From Moritella sp. 24 (GTDB lineage Bacteria; Pseudomonadota; Gammaproteobacteria; Enterobacterales; Moritellaceae), in the NCBI RefSeq assembly GCF_018219155.1, contig NZ_CP056123.1, forward strand, positions 3,171,505 through 3,235,504: a DNA stretch of 64,000 nucleotides, read 5' to 3'. The position numbers and the translations under genes are program-made. The notes under the pieces were generated by a model that was given only the letters and a program-made list of their open reading frames with translations, was not told the origin of the DNA and ran no database searches. This document shows positions 1-9,256 of the stretch, in pieces. Position 1 is the stretch's first letter, and every line of letters starts with the position of its first letter.

Positions 1-448
1 TACCCACTGCATCATGAATCGGTTTTAATGCAACAAGCATTTGAATTGTTGAGCAATTTGGATTTGCGATAATGCCACGATTTGTATATTGCGCAATTGC
101 TTCTGGGTTTACTTCAGGTACAACTAATGGAATATCATCGTCATAGCGGAACTGTGATGTATTATCAATAACAACAACACCAGCATCGGCAGCGATTGGT
201 GCCCATTTTTCTGATACTGAACCACCAGCAGAAAACAAACCGATTTGAACTTGTGTCCAATCGAAGTTATCAACGTCTAATACTTCAACTTGTTTATTAT
301 TAAAGGTAATTGTACCACCAGCACTACGGCTACTTGCTAATGGATAGATCTTACCAATTGGAAATTTACGTTCCTGTAAAATTTCCAACATCATTTGCCC
401 TACGGCACCCGTTGCACCTAATACTGCAACATCATATAGTTGACTCAT
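1..448 (-). CDS. asd: aspartate-semialdehyde dehydrogenase (N-terminal part; cut by window edge)
   Basis: This enzyme reduces aspartyl phosphate to aspartate semialdehyde, the branch point to lysine/diaminopimelate, threonine and methionine. Only the first ~149 residues lie in the window; the frame is open at the left edge. The translation from the ATG at 448 shows the nucleotide-binding GATGAVG loop (residues 11-17) and the active-site cysteine in NPNCST (Cys132). The gene sits 17 bp after pdxB on the same strand, so co-transcription is likely. Family assignment is secure from these two motifs; nothing can be said about the C-terminal half. Confidence 0.95.
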   Translation of the reverse strand, partial: MSQLYDVAVLGATGAVGQMMLEILQERKFPIGKIYPLASSRSAGGTITFNNKQVEVLDVDNFDWTQVQIGLFSAGGSVSEKWAPIAADAGVVVIDNTSQFRYDDDIPLVVPEVNPEAIAQYTNRGIIANPNCSTIQMLVALKPIHDAVG

Positions 449-465
449 CAACGACTCCTAAAAAA

Positions 466-1587
466 TTATTTGGCAAAACCAAGTTGATACAACGACTCTA
501 CCGCATAATGTGACTCATTTACTAGCCTCAATGAGGAAAATTCTCTTCTTTCTAGGTAATTTTTACGCATTTCATCAAAACTACCCGCTTTCATTATGTT
601 TTTTCTAAAAATAGCGTCATCTCGACGCACATCGTATACCAAATGCACCAAACTTTTGACGAATGTTTGATCGGCACTTTGATTAATATCGATGCGGCTT
701 ATCGCTGGTATAGGTAAGATGTCGCTTATACTACGGTCTGCTTGTTGGCCTATAAATTGTGCGTAGGCTTGATAGATCATCTCAGTACCGCGCGCTTTTC
801 CTTCTAAGCTGTAACCTGCAATATGCGGTGTCGCAATCGCAGCATAAGGGATAAGCTCAAGTAATGGTGTTGGTTCATTTTCCCATACATCCAGTACTAA
901 CGTCATACCGTGCCCAGCTTGTTTCAATTCGAGTAATGCTTGGTTATCAATCACATCACCGCGACCGCTATTAACTAAGATGGCATCTTGCGCAATACCA
1001 GCAAGTAATTCTGCCGTTAATAAATGTTTCGTTTGATGACTACCGGTTTTCACCAATGGTACATGTAAACAAATAATATCTGCTTGTAAGGCTTTTTCTA
1101 AGCTAACAAAACCCGCTAGTCCTTCTTTCTCGACACGCGGTGGATCGCATAACATCACATCAGCACCTAATGCGGTTAATCGACTTACTGTTTGTGCGCC
1201 CGTATTCCCCACACCAATAACCGCAATTGATTTATCTGCGAATGTAAAACCTTGTTGCTCCGCTAATACTAATAATGCGCTACACACATAGTCGCCAACA
1301 GACACTGCATTACAGCCCGGTGCATTCGTGTATTCAATATTGCGTTGTTGTAGTAAAGGCTGATCTAAATGGTCAATACCAATCGTCGCAGTTCCCACGA
1401 ATGCTAATTTATTCGCTTGAGCTAACAAGGCTTCATTGACCTGAGTTACAGAACGTACCATCAAGGCATCGACATCATGCAAATCTGCAGCACTAATTGT
1501 TCGACCAGATAAAGGGATCACATCACCAAACTGAGAAAACAGTTCAGCTGCATAAGGCATATTTTCATCAACTACGATCTTCATCAT
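466..1587 (-). CDS. pdxB: erythronate-4-phosphate dehydrogenase
   Basis: PdxB oxidises 4-phosphoerythronate in the DXP-dependent pyridoxal phosphate pathway. The 373-residue product has the 2-hydroxyacid dehydrogenase layout: substrate domain, central Rossmann segment with VIGVGNTG, then the catalytic Arg (NSGRGD), Glu (WENEP) and His (TPHIAGYS). The C-terminal VYDVRRDDA and KNYLERREFSSL segments are typical of the PdxB dimerisation domain and separate it from SerA-type enzymes. Two ATGs are adjacent (1587 and 1584); an AAGAGA element 8 bp upstream favours the first, while the usual PdxB start (MKI..VDENMPYA) corresponds to the second. It lies directly before asd. Confidence 0.95.
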   Translation of the reverse strand: MMKIVVDENMPYAAELFSQFGDVIPLSGRTISAADLHDVDALMVRSVTQVNEALLAQANKLAFVGTATIGIDHLDQPLLQQRNIEYTNAPGCNAVSVGDYVCSALLVLAEQQGFTFADKSIAVIGVGNTGAQTVSRLTALGADVMLCDPPRVEKEGLAGFVSLEKALQADIICLHVPLVKTGSHQTKHLLTAELLAGIAQDAILVNSGRGDVIDNQALLELKQAGHGMTLVLDVWENEPTPLLELIPYAAIATPHIAGYSLEGKARGTEMIYQAYAQFIGQQADRSISDILPIPAISRIDINQSADQTFVKSLVHLVYDVRRDDAIFRKNIMKAGSFDEMRKNYLERREFSSLRLVNESHYAVESLYQLGFAK

Positions 1588-1666
1588 TTAAGCATTCTCT
1601 TAATAATACGATTAGAGTCATTTCCGCTTTATAACGGTAAAGCATCATTTTGCGCGTTGTGAAGGG

Positions 1667-1707
1667 AAAAAAAAAGCCCATTTATCAATAATCTGATAAA
1701 TGGGCTT
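1667..1707 (-). terminator. rho-independent terminator downstream of fabB
   Basis: A perfect 14-bp inverted repeat (1674-1687 with 1694-1707, 6-nt loop) is followed on the minus strand by a run of T (A run 1667-1675 on the plus strand). It lies 56 bp after the fabB stop codon. Confidence 0.9.
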
Positions 1708-1762
1708 ACATTGTTCTCTTCATCATAGAAAACGTATTACGCCTTCCTTAATGAATCGAAAA

Positions 1763-2980
1763 CTATTTAGCGAATTTACTAAATACTAATGTCGCATTCG
1801 TGCCGCCGAAACCAAAGCTGTTCGACATTACGTTTTTAAGTTCAGCATCAACTGCTTGACCAGCAACAATATCTAGACCTTCTGCTTTTTCATCAAGATC
1901 TTGAATATTTGCGCTTGCTGCGATGAAGTTATTTTCCATCATGATTAATGAATAAATTGCTTCATGTACACCCGCCGCACCCAGTGCGTGACCAGTCAAT
2001 GCTTTAGTCGCACTGATTTTAGGTGATTTATGACCAAACACAGCTTGAATTGCTTCAAGTTCTTTTGTATCACCTACAGGCGTTGATGTACCGTGTGTAT
2101 TCAGGTAATCAATCTCACCCGTCACTGTTTCAAGTGCTTGTTGCATACAACGTACAGCGCCTTCGCCAGACGGTGCTACCATGTCATAGCCATCTGATGT
2201 TGCACCGTAGCCAGTAATTTCAGCATAGATAGTTGCGCCACGTGCAAGTGCATGTTCTAGTTCTTCAACAACAACCATACCGCCGCCACCAGAGATAACG
2301 AAACCATCGCGGTTTGCGTCATATGTACGTGATGCTTGTTGTGGTGTGTCGTTATACTTCGTTGAAAGTGCACCCATCGCATCAAATTCTAATGCCAGAG
2401 TCCAATCAATTTCTTCGCCGCCACCAGCAAAGACAACATCTTGTTTACCCAATTGAATTTGTTCTACTGCATGGCCGATACAATGCGCACTCGTTGCACA
2501 TGCAGAAGTAATTGAATAGCTTGGGCCTTTAATTTTGAATGGTGTAGCAAGACAAGCAGAGATTGTGCTCGACATAGTACGAGTCACCATATACGGACCC
2601 ACACGCTTCACGCTTTTATTACGAGCGATATCAACAGAATCAACAACGTTCTTTGATGATGCACCACCAGAACCTGCAATAAGGCCAGTACGTACATTAG
2701 AAACTTGTTCTTCTGTTAAACCTGAATCATCAATAGCTTCTTGCATTGCAATATAGCTATAAGCAGCCGCATCACCCATGAAACGCATTGCTTTACGATC
2801 AATGATTTCTTTAGGATCAAGATTAACAGTACCGCAGACATGGCTACGTAAGTTTTGTTCAGCAAATTGTGGTTCAAATTCGATACCACTGTTACCCGCT
2901 TTCAGTGACTCACATACTTCTGCTTTATTGTTACCGATACTTGATACAATACCGATACCTGTTATAACCGCTCTTTTCAT
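1763..2980 (-). CDS. fabB: 3-oxoacyl-[acyl-carrier-protein] synthase I
   Basis: FabB condenses malonyl-ACP with acyl-ACP and is the elongating enzyme needed for unsaturated fatty acids. The 405-residue protein carries the thiolase-fold catalytic set: Cys161 in SACATSAH, one His in [11 protein letters not shown] and a second in [10 protein letters not shown], plus the C-terminal [10 protein letters not shown] loop. The Cys-His-His triad distinguishes it from the initiating FabH type. Start at 2980 is supported by an AGGGAA element a few bases upstream. It is a single-gene unit ending in the hairpin at 1667-1707; in E. coli this gene is controlled by FadR and FabR, but I see no convincing full operator here. 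Confidence 0.95.
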   Translation of the reverse strand: MKRAVITGIGIVSSIGNNKAEVCESLKAGNSGIEFEPQFAEQNLRSHVCGTVNLDPKEIIDRKAMRFMGDAAAYSYIAMQEAIDDSGLTEEQVSNVRTGLIAGSGGASSKNVVDSVDIARNKSVKRVGPYMVTRTMSSTISACLATPFKIKGPSYSITSACATSAHCIGHAVEQIQLGKQDVVFAGGGEEIDWTLALEFDAMGALSTKYNDTPQQASRTYDANRDGFVISGGGGMVVVEELEHALARGATIYAEITGYGATSDGYDMVAPSGEGAVRCMQQALETVTGEIDYLNTHGTSTPVGDTKELEAIQAVFGHKSPKISATKALTGHALGAAGVHEAIYSLIMMENNFIAASANIQDLDEKAEGLDIVAGQAVDAELKNVMSNSFGFGGTNATLVFSKFAK

Positions 2981-3439
2981 GATATTCCCTAATATAAGAT
3001 TATTACGTTATTCTTACTTATTTTTTAACGTCATCTGGTCTGCTTTCCCTATAATCAGATAAGATTGTGACCGTTTTATTAAATTTGAGCCTATAGATTA
3101 ATTATTTCTACATCCTCAAATATCAGTCTCAACTCCCTAGAAGCCCGACGAGACTCGCTGTCGCATCTACCTTCAGTATAGCAAAGCGTTAATTATCCAG
3201 TATCCCATTGCTAATCACGATTGTCACCGCTTAAAATTTGCGTGTGATCAAATCATCTTCAATTGCTGTCATTTCTGCTGCTAAAACAACCGTACATGTC
3301 CTTTCTGACCTGAATACAATGCATTGTAAAGTTGGCAATTTAAGTCAATGTAAACAATCATTAATAGTTATCACATTATACCAATAACCCGTGTGACAGA
3401 TATAACATAAATTCAAGAGAGAATGTCTAAGGAGAGGAT
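2981..3439. other. intergenic region between divergent fabB and the PhnD-like gene
   Basis: This 459-bp AT-rich stretch must hold the promoters of fabB (leftward) and of the binding-protein/kinase pair (rightward). I see no open frame, tRNA or strong hairpin in it. A seven-base match to one half of the FadR operator lies at 3033-3039, but the other half does not fit. Confidence 0.6.
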
Positions 3440-4339
3440 ATGCCAACGCGACTATTCGTTAACTCAAGGAGGACCTTTAAAGCCCTCACTCACTCATTAA
3501 TCATCTTTATATCGATACTGTTTAGTATATCCAGTCACGCTGAAATCAACCTTGTTTTTGGCTTGTATACCTCCGACAAACCCACCACGATGGTCACTAA
3601 ATTCCGACCCTTTATTAATACACTTGAAGCACAAATGACCCACGCATTAAAACAACCCGTCCGTATAAAAATGCACATATCCAGTAACTATAATGATGGT
3701 GTTCGCGCACTAACCAGCGGCAAAGTTGACTTTTCCCGACTAGGGCCAGCCTCATACATTACAGCCAAAAATATCAATCCTGATTTACAACTATTGGCGA
3801 TTGAAGCTAAAAAAGGCAAAAAACGTTTCTACGGCATTATTGCGGTGCAAAGTGACAGTTCCATCACTGAACCTGAACAATTAATCGGGAAACGGTTTGC
3901 ATTTGGATCTGAGCAATCAACAATTGGCCGCTATCTGTCACAAACTTACCTTGCAGACCACAATATATTCGCAACAGATTTAGCGAAATATGATTACTTA
4001 GACAGGCATGATGCAGTAGGTGCGTCAGTTGCAGCAGGTCGCTATGATGCAGGCGCATTAAAAGAAGGCACATTTAAAAAGTTACGGAATAAAGGGGTGC
4101 TTTTACGAGAAATAGCCCGCTTCCCAAATGTCACAAAACCTTGGGTGGCGAAAGCTGGGTTAAATGACGAAATAGCACAAACACTATCCGCACTGCTCAT
4201 CGCCAGCAGTGAATCAAATGCACTATACAAAAATTCATTTAGTAAAAATGGATTTTTAGCGGGTAATGACAGTGATTACAACATAATACGTAAGTCGATG
4301 ATTGACAATCGTTTTTTTGAAGTAAGCTCAATTAAATGA
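3440..4339 (+). CDS. PhnD-like periplasmic substrate-binding protein
   Basis: The 299-residue product begins with a signal peptide (basic start, hydrophobic stretch at about residues 18-31, likely cleavage after SSHA). The mature part follows the PhnD/TorT-type type-II binding-protein fold, with LVFGLYTSDKPT, then LTSGKVDFSRLGPASY, then a IGKRFAFGSEQST segment that usually lines the ligand cleft. Such proteins bind phosphonates, phosphate-like anions or other small ligands. No transporter permease or ATPase follows; instead the stop overlaps the start of a hybrid kinase by 4 bp, which suggests a sensor role. An AAGGAGAGG element precedes the ATG. The ligand is unknown. Confidence 0.85.
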   Translation: MPTRLFVNSRRTFKALTHSLIIFISILFSISSHAEINLVFGLYTSDKPTTMVTKFRPFINTLEAQMTHALKQPVRIKMHISSNYNDGVRALTSGKVDFSRLGPASYITAKNINPDLQLLAIEAKKGKKRFYGIIAVQSDSSITEPEQLIGKRFAFGSEQSTIGRYLSQTYLADHNIFATDLAKYDYLDRHDAVGASVAAGRYDAGALKEGTFKKLRNKGVLLREIARFPNVTKPWVAKAGLNDEIAQTLSALLIASSESNALYKNSFSKNGFLAGNDSDYNIIRKSMIDNRFFEVSSIK

Positions 4340-6165
4340 TCAAGCGGTTCAACCACTTTCCACTTTGGTCGAAGATCCTAGCCGCCACATTGTGTATTAC
4401 AATGTTAATCAGTCTGGCGGCTGGTGAATTAGCACGACGCTTTGAATACAACTACCTAACGAATAATTTAACCATACAAATACAACAAACATTCAACCTT
4501 TTATCAGCCACGACGATTGATAGTTTGATCACCGAAGATATCCCCCTGCTTGAAACAATCATGCTACAAATATCATCAAATTATCCAGACATCGAATTTT
4601 TCGCGATTTATAATGAGCTTCATACCGTATTAGTGAGTTCGGGAGAATTACCAGAAGAAGATCTACAGCATCAAATCTTTCAGCAGGCCGTATCATTCGG
4701 TGGAGAAACCTTTGGTTATATGCAAATAGCAGTGAGTACTGCACATCTACAAGATGACATTACAGAGCATGTGAACTTAATTCGTCTACTGATTGCATTA
4801 ATATTAATATGCTTAGCACTCGCAATTTCGTTATTACTACATTCTTCAGTGCTAAAGCCCATCACACACATCAACAATCGCTTATTACGCTTATCCCAAT
4901 TGCATCAGGTTGATGAACAGATAACTTTAGTTTCAACCAATGAATTAGATCGTTTAAATGAATCCGTAGACCTCATTCAAGATCTCACTCATAAACAAAA
5001 GCACCGAGAACAACAACTACGTGTAGCAAAAGAACAAGCAATCAATGCGAATACGACAAAATCGACCTTTCTTGCAACCATGAGCCATGAAATAAGAAAT
5101 CCAATGCATGCTATTTTAGGTGCATTATCACTATTAGATAAAAGCAAACTGGATATTGAACAGCAACATTTTATTGATACCAGTCTAAAGTCAGCAAATA
5201 TACTACTCGGCTTACTCAATAATATTCTTGATATGTCTAAAATTGAAGCGGGTAAACTGCAACTAGAGCATAGACCATTTGATATCCAAGGGATATTACT
5301 GGGCGTCACCAGCGTTCTTGAGCCTTTAGCACAGAAAAAAAGCATCACGCTTCAGCATTCAAGTAATATCGAAGAACCATTGTGGCTATTGGGTGATGAT
5401 AATAGATTAACGCAAATACTCATCAACTTAACGAATAATGCAATAAAGTTCACCCAACAAGGTCACGTCGATGTCATCATGCATGCCGTTACACAATCTA
5501 ATCACACCCAACTGTGTTTCACTGTCAAAGATACTGGGATAGGTATACCCGAAAATAAACTGAAACATATTTTCGACGATTTTGTACAATCAGATAGTTC
5601 TTTTTCACGAGAATACGGCGGTTCTGGCTTAGGCCTTGCTATTTCTAAACAGCTTATTACTTTAATGAAGGGGGCAATTACGGTCACCAGTCAGATAGAT
5701 ACTGGTAGTGAATTCACGATTAAACTCACATTAGAAAATACATCAGCACCAATAATTGAAGCACCCGTACCGCAAATTAAAGTGCAATTTGATGATACTC
5801 CAACGCACTTATTGTTAGTTGAAGACAATAAAGCCAATCAATTCATTACAAAGACCATTTTGCAACGTGCAGGTTATGCCGTCGATGTAGCGGGTAATGG
5901 TTTACTTGCTATCGAAGCCTGTGAGAAGAAACGTTATCAATTAATCTTAATGGATTTACAAATGCCTGAAATGGACGGTTTTGGCGCAACAAAAGGGATA
6001 CGTCAGGTCAGTAATATAAATCGAGACACTCCTATTATCGCCATGACAGCAAATGCAACGACCGAAGATCGAGAGAATACCCTTGCGGTTGGTATGAATG
6101 ACTTTTTAATGAAGCCCGCCCGTGAAGACCAACTAATGAAAAAAATAAATCACTGGTTAAATTGA
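4336..6165 (+). CDS. hybrid sensor histidine kinase / response regulator
   Basis: This 609-residue inner-membrane kinase has a membrane segment near residues 12-30, a periplasmic domain of about 115 residues, a second membrane segment (147-170), a HAMP-like linker, then HisKA with His251 in MSHEIRNP. The ATP-binding domain shows NLTNNAIKF, DTGIGIP and GSGLGLAIS. A C-terminal receiver domain has LLVEDNKANQ and the phosphoacceptor Asp540 in LMDLQMPEMDG. There is no Hpt domain and no adjacent response regulator, so the downstream partner is elsewhere. The ATGA overlap with the preceding binding-protein gene implies translational coupling and a joint sensing unit. Confidence 0.93.
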   Translation: MIKRFNHFPLWSKILAATLCITMLISLAAGELARRFEYNYLTNNLTIQIQQTFNLLSATTIDSLITEDIPLLETIMLQISSNYPDIEFFAIYNELHTVLVSSGELPEEDLQHQIFQQAVSFGGETFGYMQIAVSTAHLQDDITEHVNLIRLLIALILICLALAISLLLHSSVLKPITHINNRLLRLSQLHQVDEQITLVSTNELDRLNESVDLIQDLTHKQKHREQQLRVAKEQAINANTTKSTFLATMSHEIRNPMHAILGALSLLDKSKLDIEQQHFIDTSLKSANILLGLLNNILDMSKIEAGKLQLEHRPFDIQGILLGVTSVLEPLAQKKSITLQHSSNIEEPLWLLGDDNRLTQILINLTNNAIKFTQQGHVDVIMHAVTQSNHTQLCFTVKDTGIGIPENKLKHIFDDFVQSDSSFSREYGGSGLGLAISKQLITLMKGAITVTSQIDTGSEFTIKLTLENTSAPIIEAPVPQIKVQFDDTPTHLLLVEDNKANQFITKTILQRAGYAVDVAGNGLLAIEACEKKRYQLILMDLQMPEMDGFGATKGIRQVSNINRDTPIIAMTANATTEDRENTLAVGMNDFLMKPAREDQLMKKINHWLN

Positions 6166-6209
6166 TTACTTAAAACAATCTAACCAGCCTTCTTTCTACT
6201 TGTTCATAC

Positions 6210-7223
6210 TTAGCTAAATTGTTGATTAAATTTAATCACAGATTCCGTTGTATCTTGCCATAAACGACTCATTTTAAGCTCGTCTAATGAGAAATCACTT
6301 CTGTGCTTAAGATTAAAATCAGGCGTGGTTAAATTATTATCCAAACCATCAAGCAAGGTCTCAACGCCCGTGCGATCATTGCAGGCAAGTAATAAGTTAC
6401 AACCCGCCCACATAGCTTGCTCTGCGCGTTCTAAATAATTACCCGCGACACTTGCGCCATGCATAGATAAATCATCAGAAAAAATAGCGCCTTTAAATCC
6501 GAGCTGCTGTCTTAATACCGTCTGTAACCAGTACTGAGAAAACCCAGCCGCTTTACTATCAACCTGCTGATAAATCACATGTGCAGGCATAATTGCATCT
6601 AATTGTGCATCAGCAATCAAGGCTTTAAATGGTAATAAATCTGTCGCCGTTATTTCTGCTAAGCTGCGCTCATCAATCGGTAATGCAATATGAGAATCCG
6701 CTAATACACTGCCATGACCAGGGAAATGTTTTCCTGTCGTTTTCATTCCCGCATTATGCATACCAATACAAAGCTGCGTTGAAAGGTCTGTAACCCAACT
6801 TGGGTCGGTATGAAATGAACGGTCGCCAATAACCTGACTGCCACGCTCTAAATCTAATACAGGTGCAAAGCTTAGATCAATATCAAATGCGAGTAATTCA
6901 GCAGCAAGTAACCAACCACATTGCTGTGTGAATTGTTTCGCCGTCTCACGATCATCAGCATACAACTCTGCTATTTTACCCATCGCAGGAATACGCGTAA
7001 ATTGTTCACGAAAACGTTGAACTCGCCCACCTTCGTGATCAACCGAAATCACAATTGGTGAGTCCGCTGCTTTACGAATTGATTTAATTAATGCGTTTAG
7101 CTGAGCATGATCACCATAGTTACGGCTAAACAAAATCAATCCACCAGTGAGGGGATGCGCTAAGATTTCTTTGTCTTCTGCTGTTAGTTCATAACCGTTA
7201 ACATCTACTACTATTGGTCCCAC
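6210..7223 (-). CDS. nagZ: beta-N-acetylhexosaminidase
   Basis: NagZ is a cytoplasmic glycoside hydrolase family 3 enzyme that removes GlcNAc from anhydromuropeptides during cell-wall recycling. The 337-residue single-domain protein has the family motifs DHEGGRVQR, KHFPGHG and SDDLSMHG, the last holding the nucleophilic Asp. The start at 7223 overlaps the end of the upstream kinase gene by 13 bp, so translation is probably coupled. The order lipoprotein-thiK-nagZ matches the E. coli ycfM-ycfN-ycfO locus, which supports the assignment. Confidence 0.95.
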   Translation of the reverse strand: MGPIVVDVNGYELTAEDKEILAHPLTGGLILFSRNYGDHAQLNALIKSIRKAADSPIVISVDHEGGRVQRFREQFTRIPAMGKIAELYADDRETAKQFTQQCGWLLAAELLAFDIDLSFAPVLDLERGSQVIGDRSFHTDPSWVTDLSTQLCIGMHNAGMKTTGKHFPGHGSVLADSHIALPIDERSLAEITATDLLPFKALIADAQLDAIMPAHVIYQQVDSKAAGFSQYWLQTVLRQQLGFKGAIFSDDLSMHGASVAGNYLERAEQAMWAGCNLLLACNDRTGVETLLDGLDNNLTTPDFNLKHRSDFSLDELKMSRLWQDTTESVIKFNQQFS

Positions 7224-8095
7224 TTTGAATCCTTCCTCAATCGATTAATTTTGTCTTTAATGGCACAGTCAGATTGCTGCCACAACGTCAGATAGGTGCT
7301 GTCTCTATCTTGCTGGTACATAACAATACACCACAATAATGTCATCATCTCAACCACAACATCCATCACATCTAATTGTGATAAGGTGACTTTAGCGCCG
7401 GAATGATAATGATTGTAATATTTTAAAAACAATACCTTCTGTGGATGCTGCCAAGCGAACGTCTGAAATAGGGTCGTAATGTCAAAATCACAATGCCCTG
7501 CCGCTGCAAACTCCCAATCCAGCAAATATAATTTAGCTTGTTCATTGATAATAAAATTCAACGGGTTCATATCATGGTGGCAAAAGCCATGTCTATTACG
7601 CGCTAATTTATGCTCGATTAAATCGACAACAAGTTGCAGTTGTTGCTCAAGCGCCGTCGTTTTAAATTCTGGTAATAATTGCTGATAATAATGCTGCAAC
7701 CGTACAGTCATATCAAGGTGATACTCAGGTACAGGTTGTTGATGAAGGTTTGCCACAAGTTGGGCGAGTTTCTCAATATTACAGCCTTCAGTTTGTTCTA
7801 TTAGCTCCCAATGCTTACCCGCTATCCAATCGCAAATAATGCCTTGTTCATATTGCGCAATAATATTTGGTGCGATACCGACATTCGCCGCTTGTATTTG
7901 CGCTGCACATTCGTGCTTAACATCATTATCCATGTCATTGTAAGTCGCAGAAAACTGCCTAACAAAATAACGATGGTCTAATCCTTGTTTTTGGAAATCC
8001 AAACGATAATTATGATTACTCAATCCACCTGAAACAGGCTGTAAAGAAAATAACACAGGACTAAAATGTACAACAAAATCAGGGGGACTTATCAT
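7211..8095 (-). CDS. thiamine kinase-like aminoglycoside phosphotransferase family protein
   Basis: The 294-residue product has the APH/choline-kinase fold: an N-lobe starting with QPVSGGLSNHNYRL, the catalytic HHDMNPLNF (HxDxxxxN) and the metal-binding DWEFAAAGHCDFD. In E. coli the gene at this place is thiK (thiamine kinase), and position between a lipoprotein gene and nagZ suggests the same here. Sequence alone does not separate thiamine, choline and aminosugar kinases. It overlaps the upstream lipoprotein gene by 4 bp (ATGA) and nagZ by 13 bp, giving a tight three-gene unit. Confidence 0.8.
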   Translation of the reverse strand: MISPPDFVVHFSPVLFSLQPVSGGLSNHNYRLDFQKQGLDHRYFVRQFSATYNDMDNDVKHECAAQIQAANVGIAPNIIAQYEQGIICDWIAGKHWELIEQTEGCNIEKLAQLVANLHQQPVPEYHLDMTVRLQHYYQQLLPEFKTTALEQQLQLVVDLIEHKLARNRHGFCHHDMNPLNFIINEQAKLYLLDWEFAAAGHCDFDITTLFQTFAWQHPQKVLFLKYYNHYHSGAKVTLSQLDVMDVVVEMMTLLWCIVMYQQDRDSTYLTLWQQSDCAIKDKINRLRKDSKWDQ

Positions 8096-8583
8096 AAAGA
8101 AACGATACTATTCACGTGGGCTTCAACCGTTTTAAAACGATTATTTATCAATTCTATCGTTAACATATGTTTATTTAGCTCTCGGCTAACAGGATCTACA
8201 TTAATCACCAGCGAATACCCATACATAATACGCTCTAGATGTGATTGGGACTCAATTTCTGTTAACGTTTGAATATCAAACCAACCTAAACGATCCAATG
8301 TTTCTGCGCTTGCTCGTTGTAACTCATTCGATGTCGTAGGCAGCACTGAGGCAGTATCAGGGTGAGTTATAAATAACGCTTCCCCATGTTCAAAACTACC
8401 TTGAACAAAATAGGGTTGTTGTAATAATTGCCAACTTAACTCTCTCACTTTAGTCGTGAGAGGATGCTCAATAATAGCCTCGAGAGGGGCTGATAATAAC
8501 TGTCGCTCAGGTTTTGCTTGTGATGTACAACCCGTGACAAATAGCGCACTCGATATATAAATCAGTGTGAGTATCCATTTCAT
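8092..8583 (-). CDS. lipoprotein at the LpoB position
   Basis: The 163-residue protein has a type II signal peptide with lipobox VTGC (Cys19), then about 140 residues of mixed character without membrane spans. The segment RASAETLDRLGWFDIQTL loosely recalls the LpoB pattern of a small domain that ends by naming a gene product's 'loss of L and F' surface, but I cannot confirm homology. In E. coli the lipoprotein before thiK is LpoB, the outer-membrane activator of PBP1B, so an LpoB-like or YcfL-like role is a synteny-based inference. It begins the coupled unit with thiK-like and nagZ. Confidence 0.7.
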   Translation of the reverse strand: MKWILTLIYISSALFVTGCTSQAKPERQLLSAPLEAIIEHPLTTKVRELSWQLLQQPYFVQGSFEHGEALFITHPDTASVLPTTSNELQRASAETLDRLGWFDIQTLTEIESQSHLERIMYGYSLVINVDPVSRELNKHMLTIELINNRFKTVEAHVNSIVSL

Positions 8584-8712
8584 GTAATAGTCTCCTCAAC
8601 GTGACTGAAAGTTAATGGGATGACCTATGCGGTGCATTGTGAGTTATTACTTACCACCAACGTAAACGATCATCTCCATACTGTGTATCAAATCGCTAGA
8701 TAACTATAGCCA

Positions 8713-9066
8713 CTAGTATGTTGTAACCATCACACCTAATTGCTCACCACCAACAAGATGCATATGTAAATGATATACTTCTTGTCCGCCATGTTTATTA
8801 CAATTCACAATCAAGCGATAACCATTTTCAGCGATGCCCTCTTGTTCAGCAATTTTTCTTGCCACTGTGAACAAACGTCCAAGTGCAAGTTCATCTTCTT
8901 CCTGTACGTCATTCGTCGTTGGAATCAACTTATTCGGAATAATTAAAACATGCGTTGATGCTTTTGGACTAATATCACGAAATGCAGTCACTAATTCATC
9001 TTGATAAAGAATATCAGCAGGGATCTCTTTATCTATAATCTTACGAAAAATCGTTTCTTCTGCCAT
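8713..9066 (-). CDS. hinT: HIT-family purine nucleoside phosphoramidase
   Basis: HinT hydrolyses AMP-lysine-type phosphoramidates and aminoacyl-adenylates in the cytoplasm. The 117-residue protein has the family start ([15 protein letters not shown]), the ISPKAS and VLIIPN segments, and the histidine triad in [10 protein letters not shown] near the C terminus. It is upstream of the lipoprotein-thiK-nagZ unit as in E. coli, separated by 129 bp in which I see no hairpin. Confidence 0.95.
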   Translation of the reverse strand: MAEETIFRKIIDKEIPADILYQDELVTAFRDISPKASTHVLIIPNKLIPTTNDVQEEDELALGRLFTVARKIAEQEGIAENGYRLIVNCNKHGGQEVYHLHMHLVGGEQLGVMVTTY

Positions 9067-9190
9067 TTGTTTAGCTCCATTACAAAATTAAGTTATTCAA
9101 TCATATGTGAAAAAATAAATAAATACACCCACTATCCATCATCGTTCATTATCTATACCCAAACAATTATCAAGAAAAGAGAGCCATAAC

Positions 9191-9238
9191 AAAAAAGCCC
9201 ACTACACCCTACAGCTTAGTGTAGTTTGTAATGGGCTT
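9191..9238 (-). terminator. rho-independent terminator downstream of the pterin-synthase gene
   Basis: AAGCCCA (9195-9201) pairs with TGGGCTT (9232-9238), with an inner CTACAC/GTGTAG stem, and is followed on the minus strand by a T run (A run from 9191). It lies just after the stop at 9257. Confidence 0.85.
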
Positions 9239-9256
9239 AACGATTAAATAGGCTTA

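Noticed and set aside
3033-3049. FadR operator-like sequence upstream of fabB
   Set aside because: Only the left half (ATCTGGT) matches; the right half does not, so a working FadR site is not supported.
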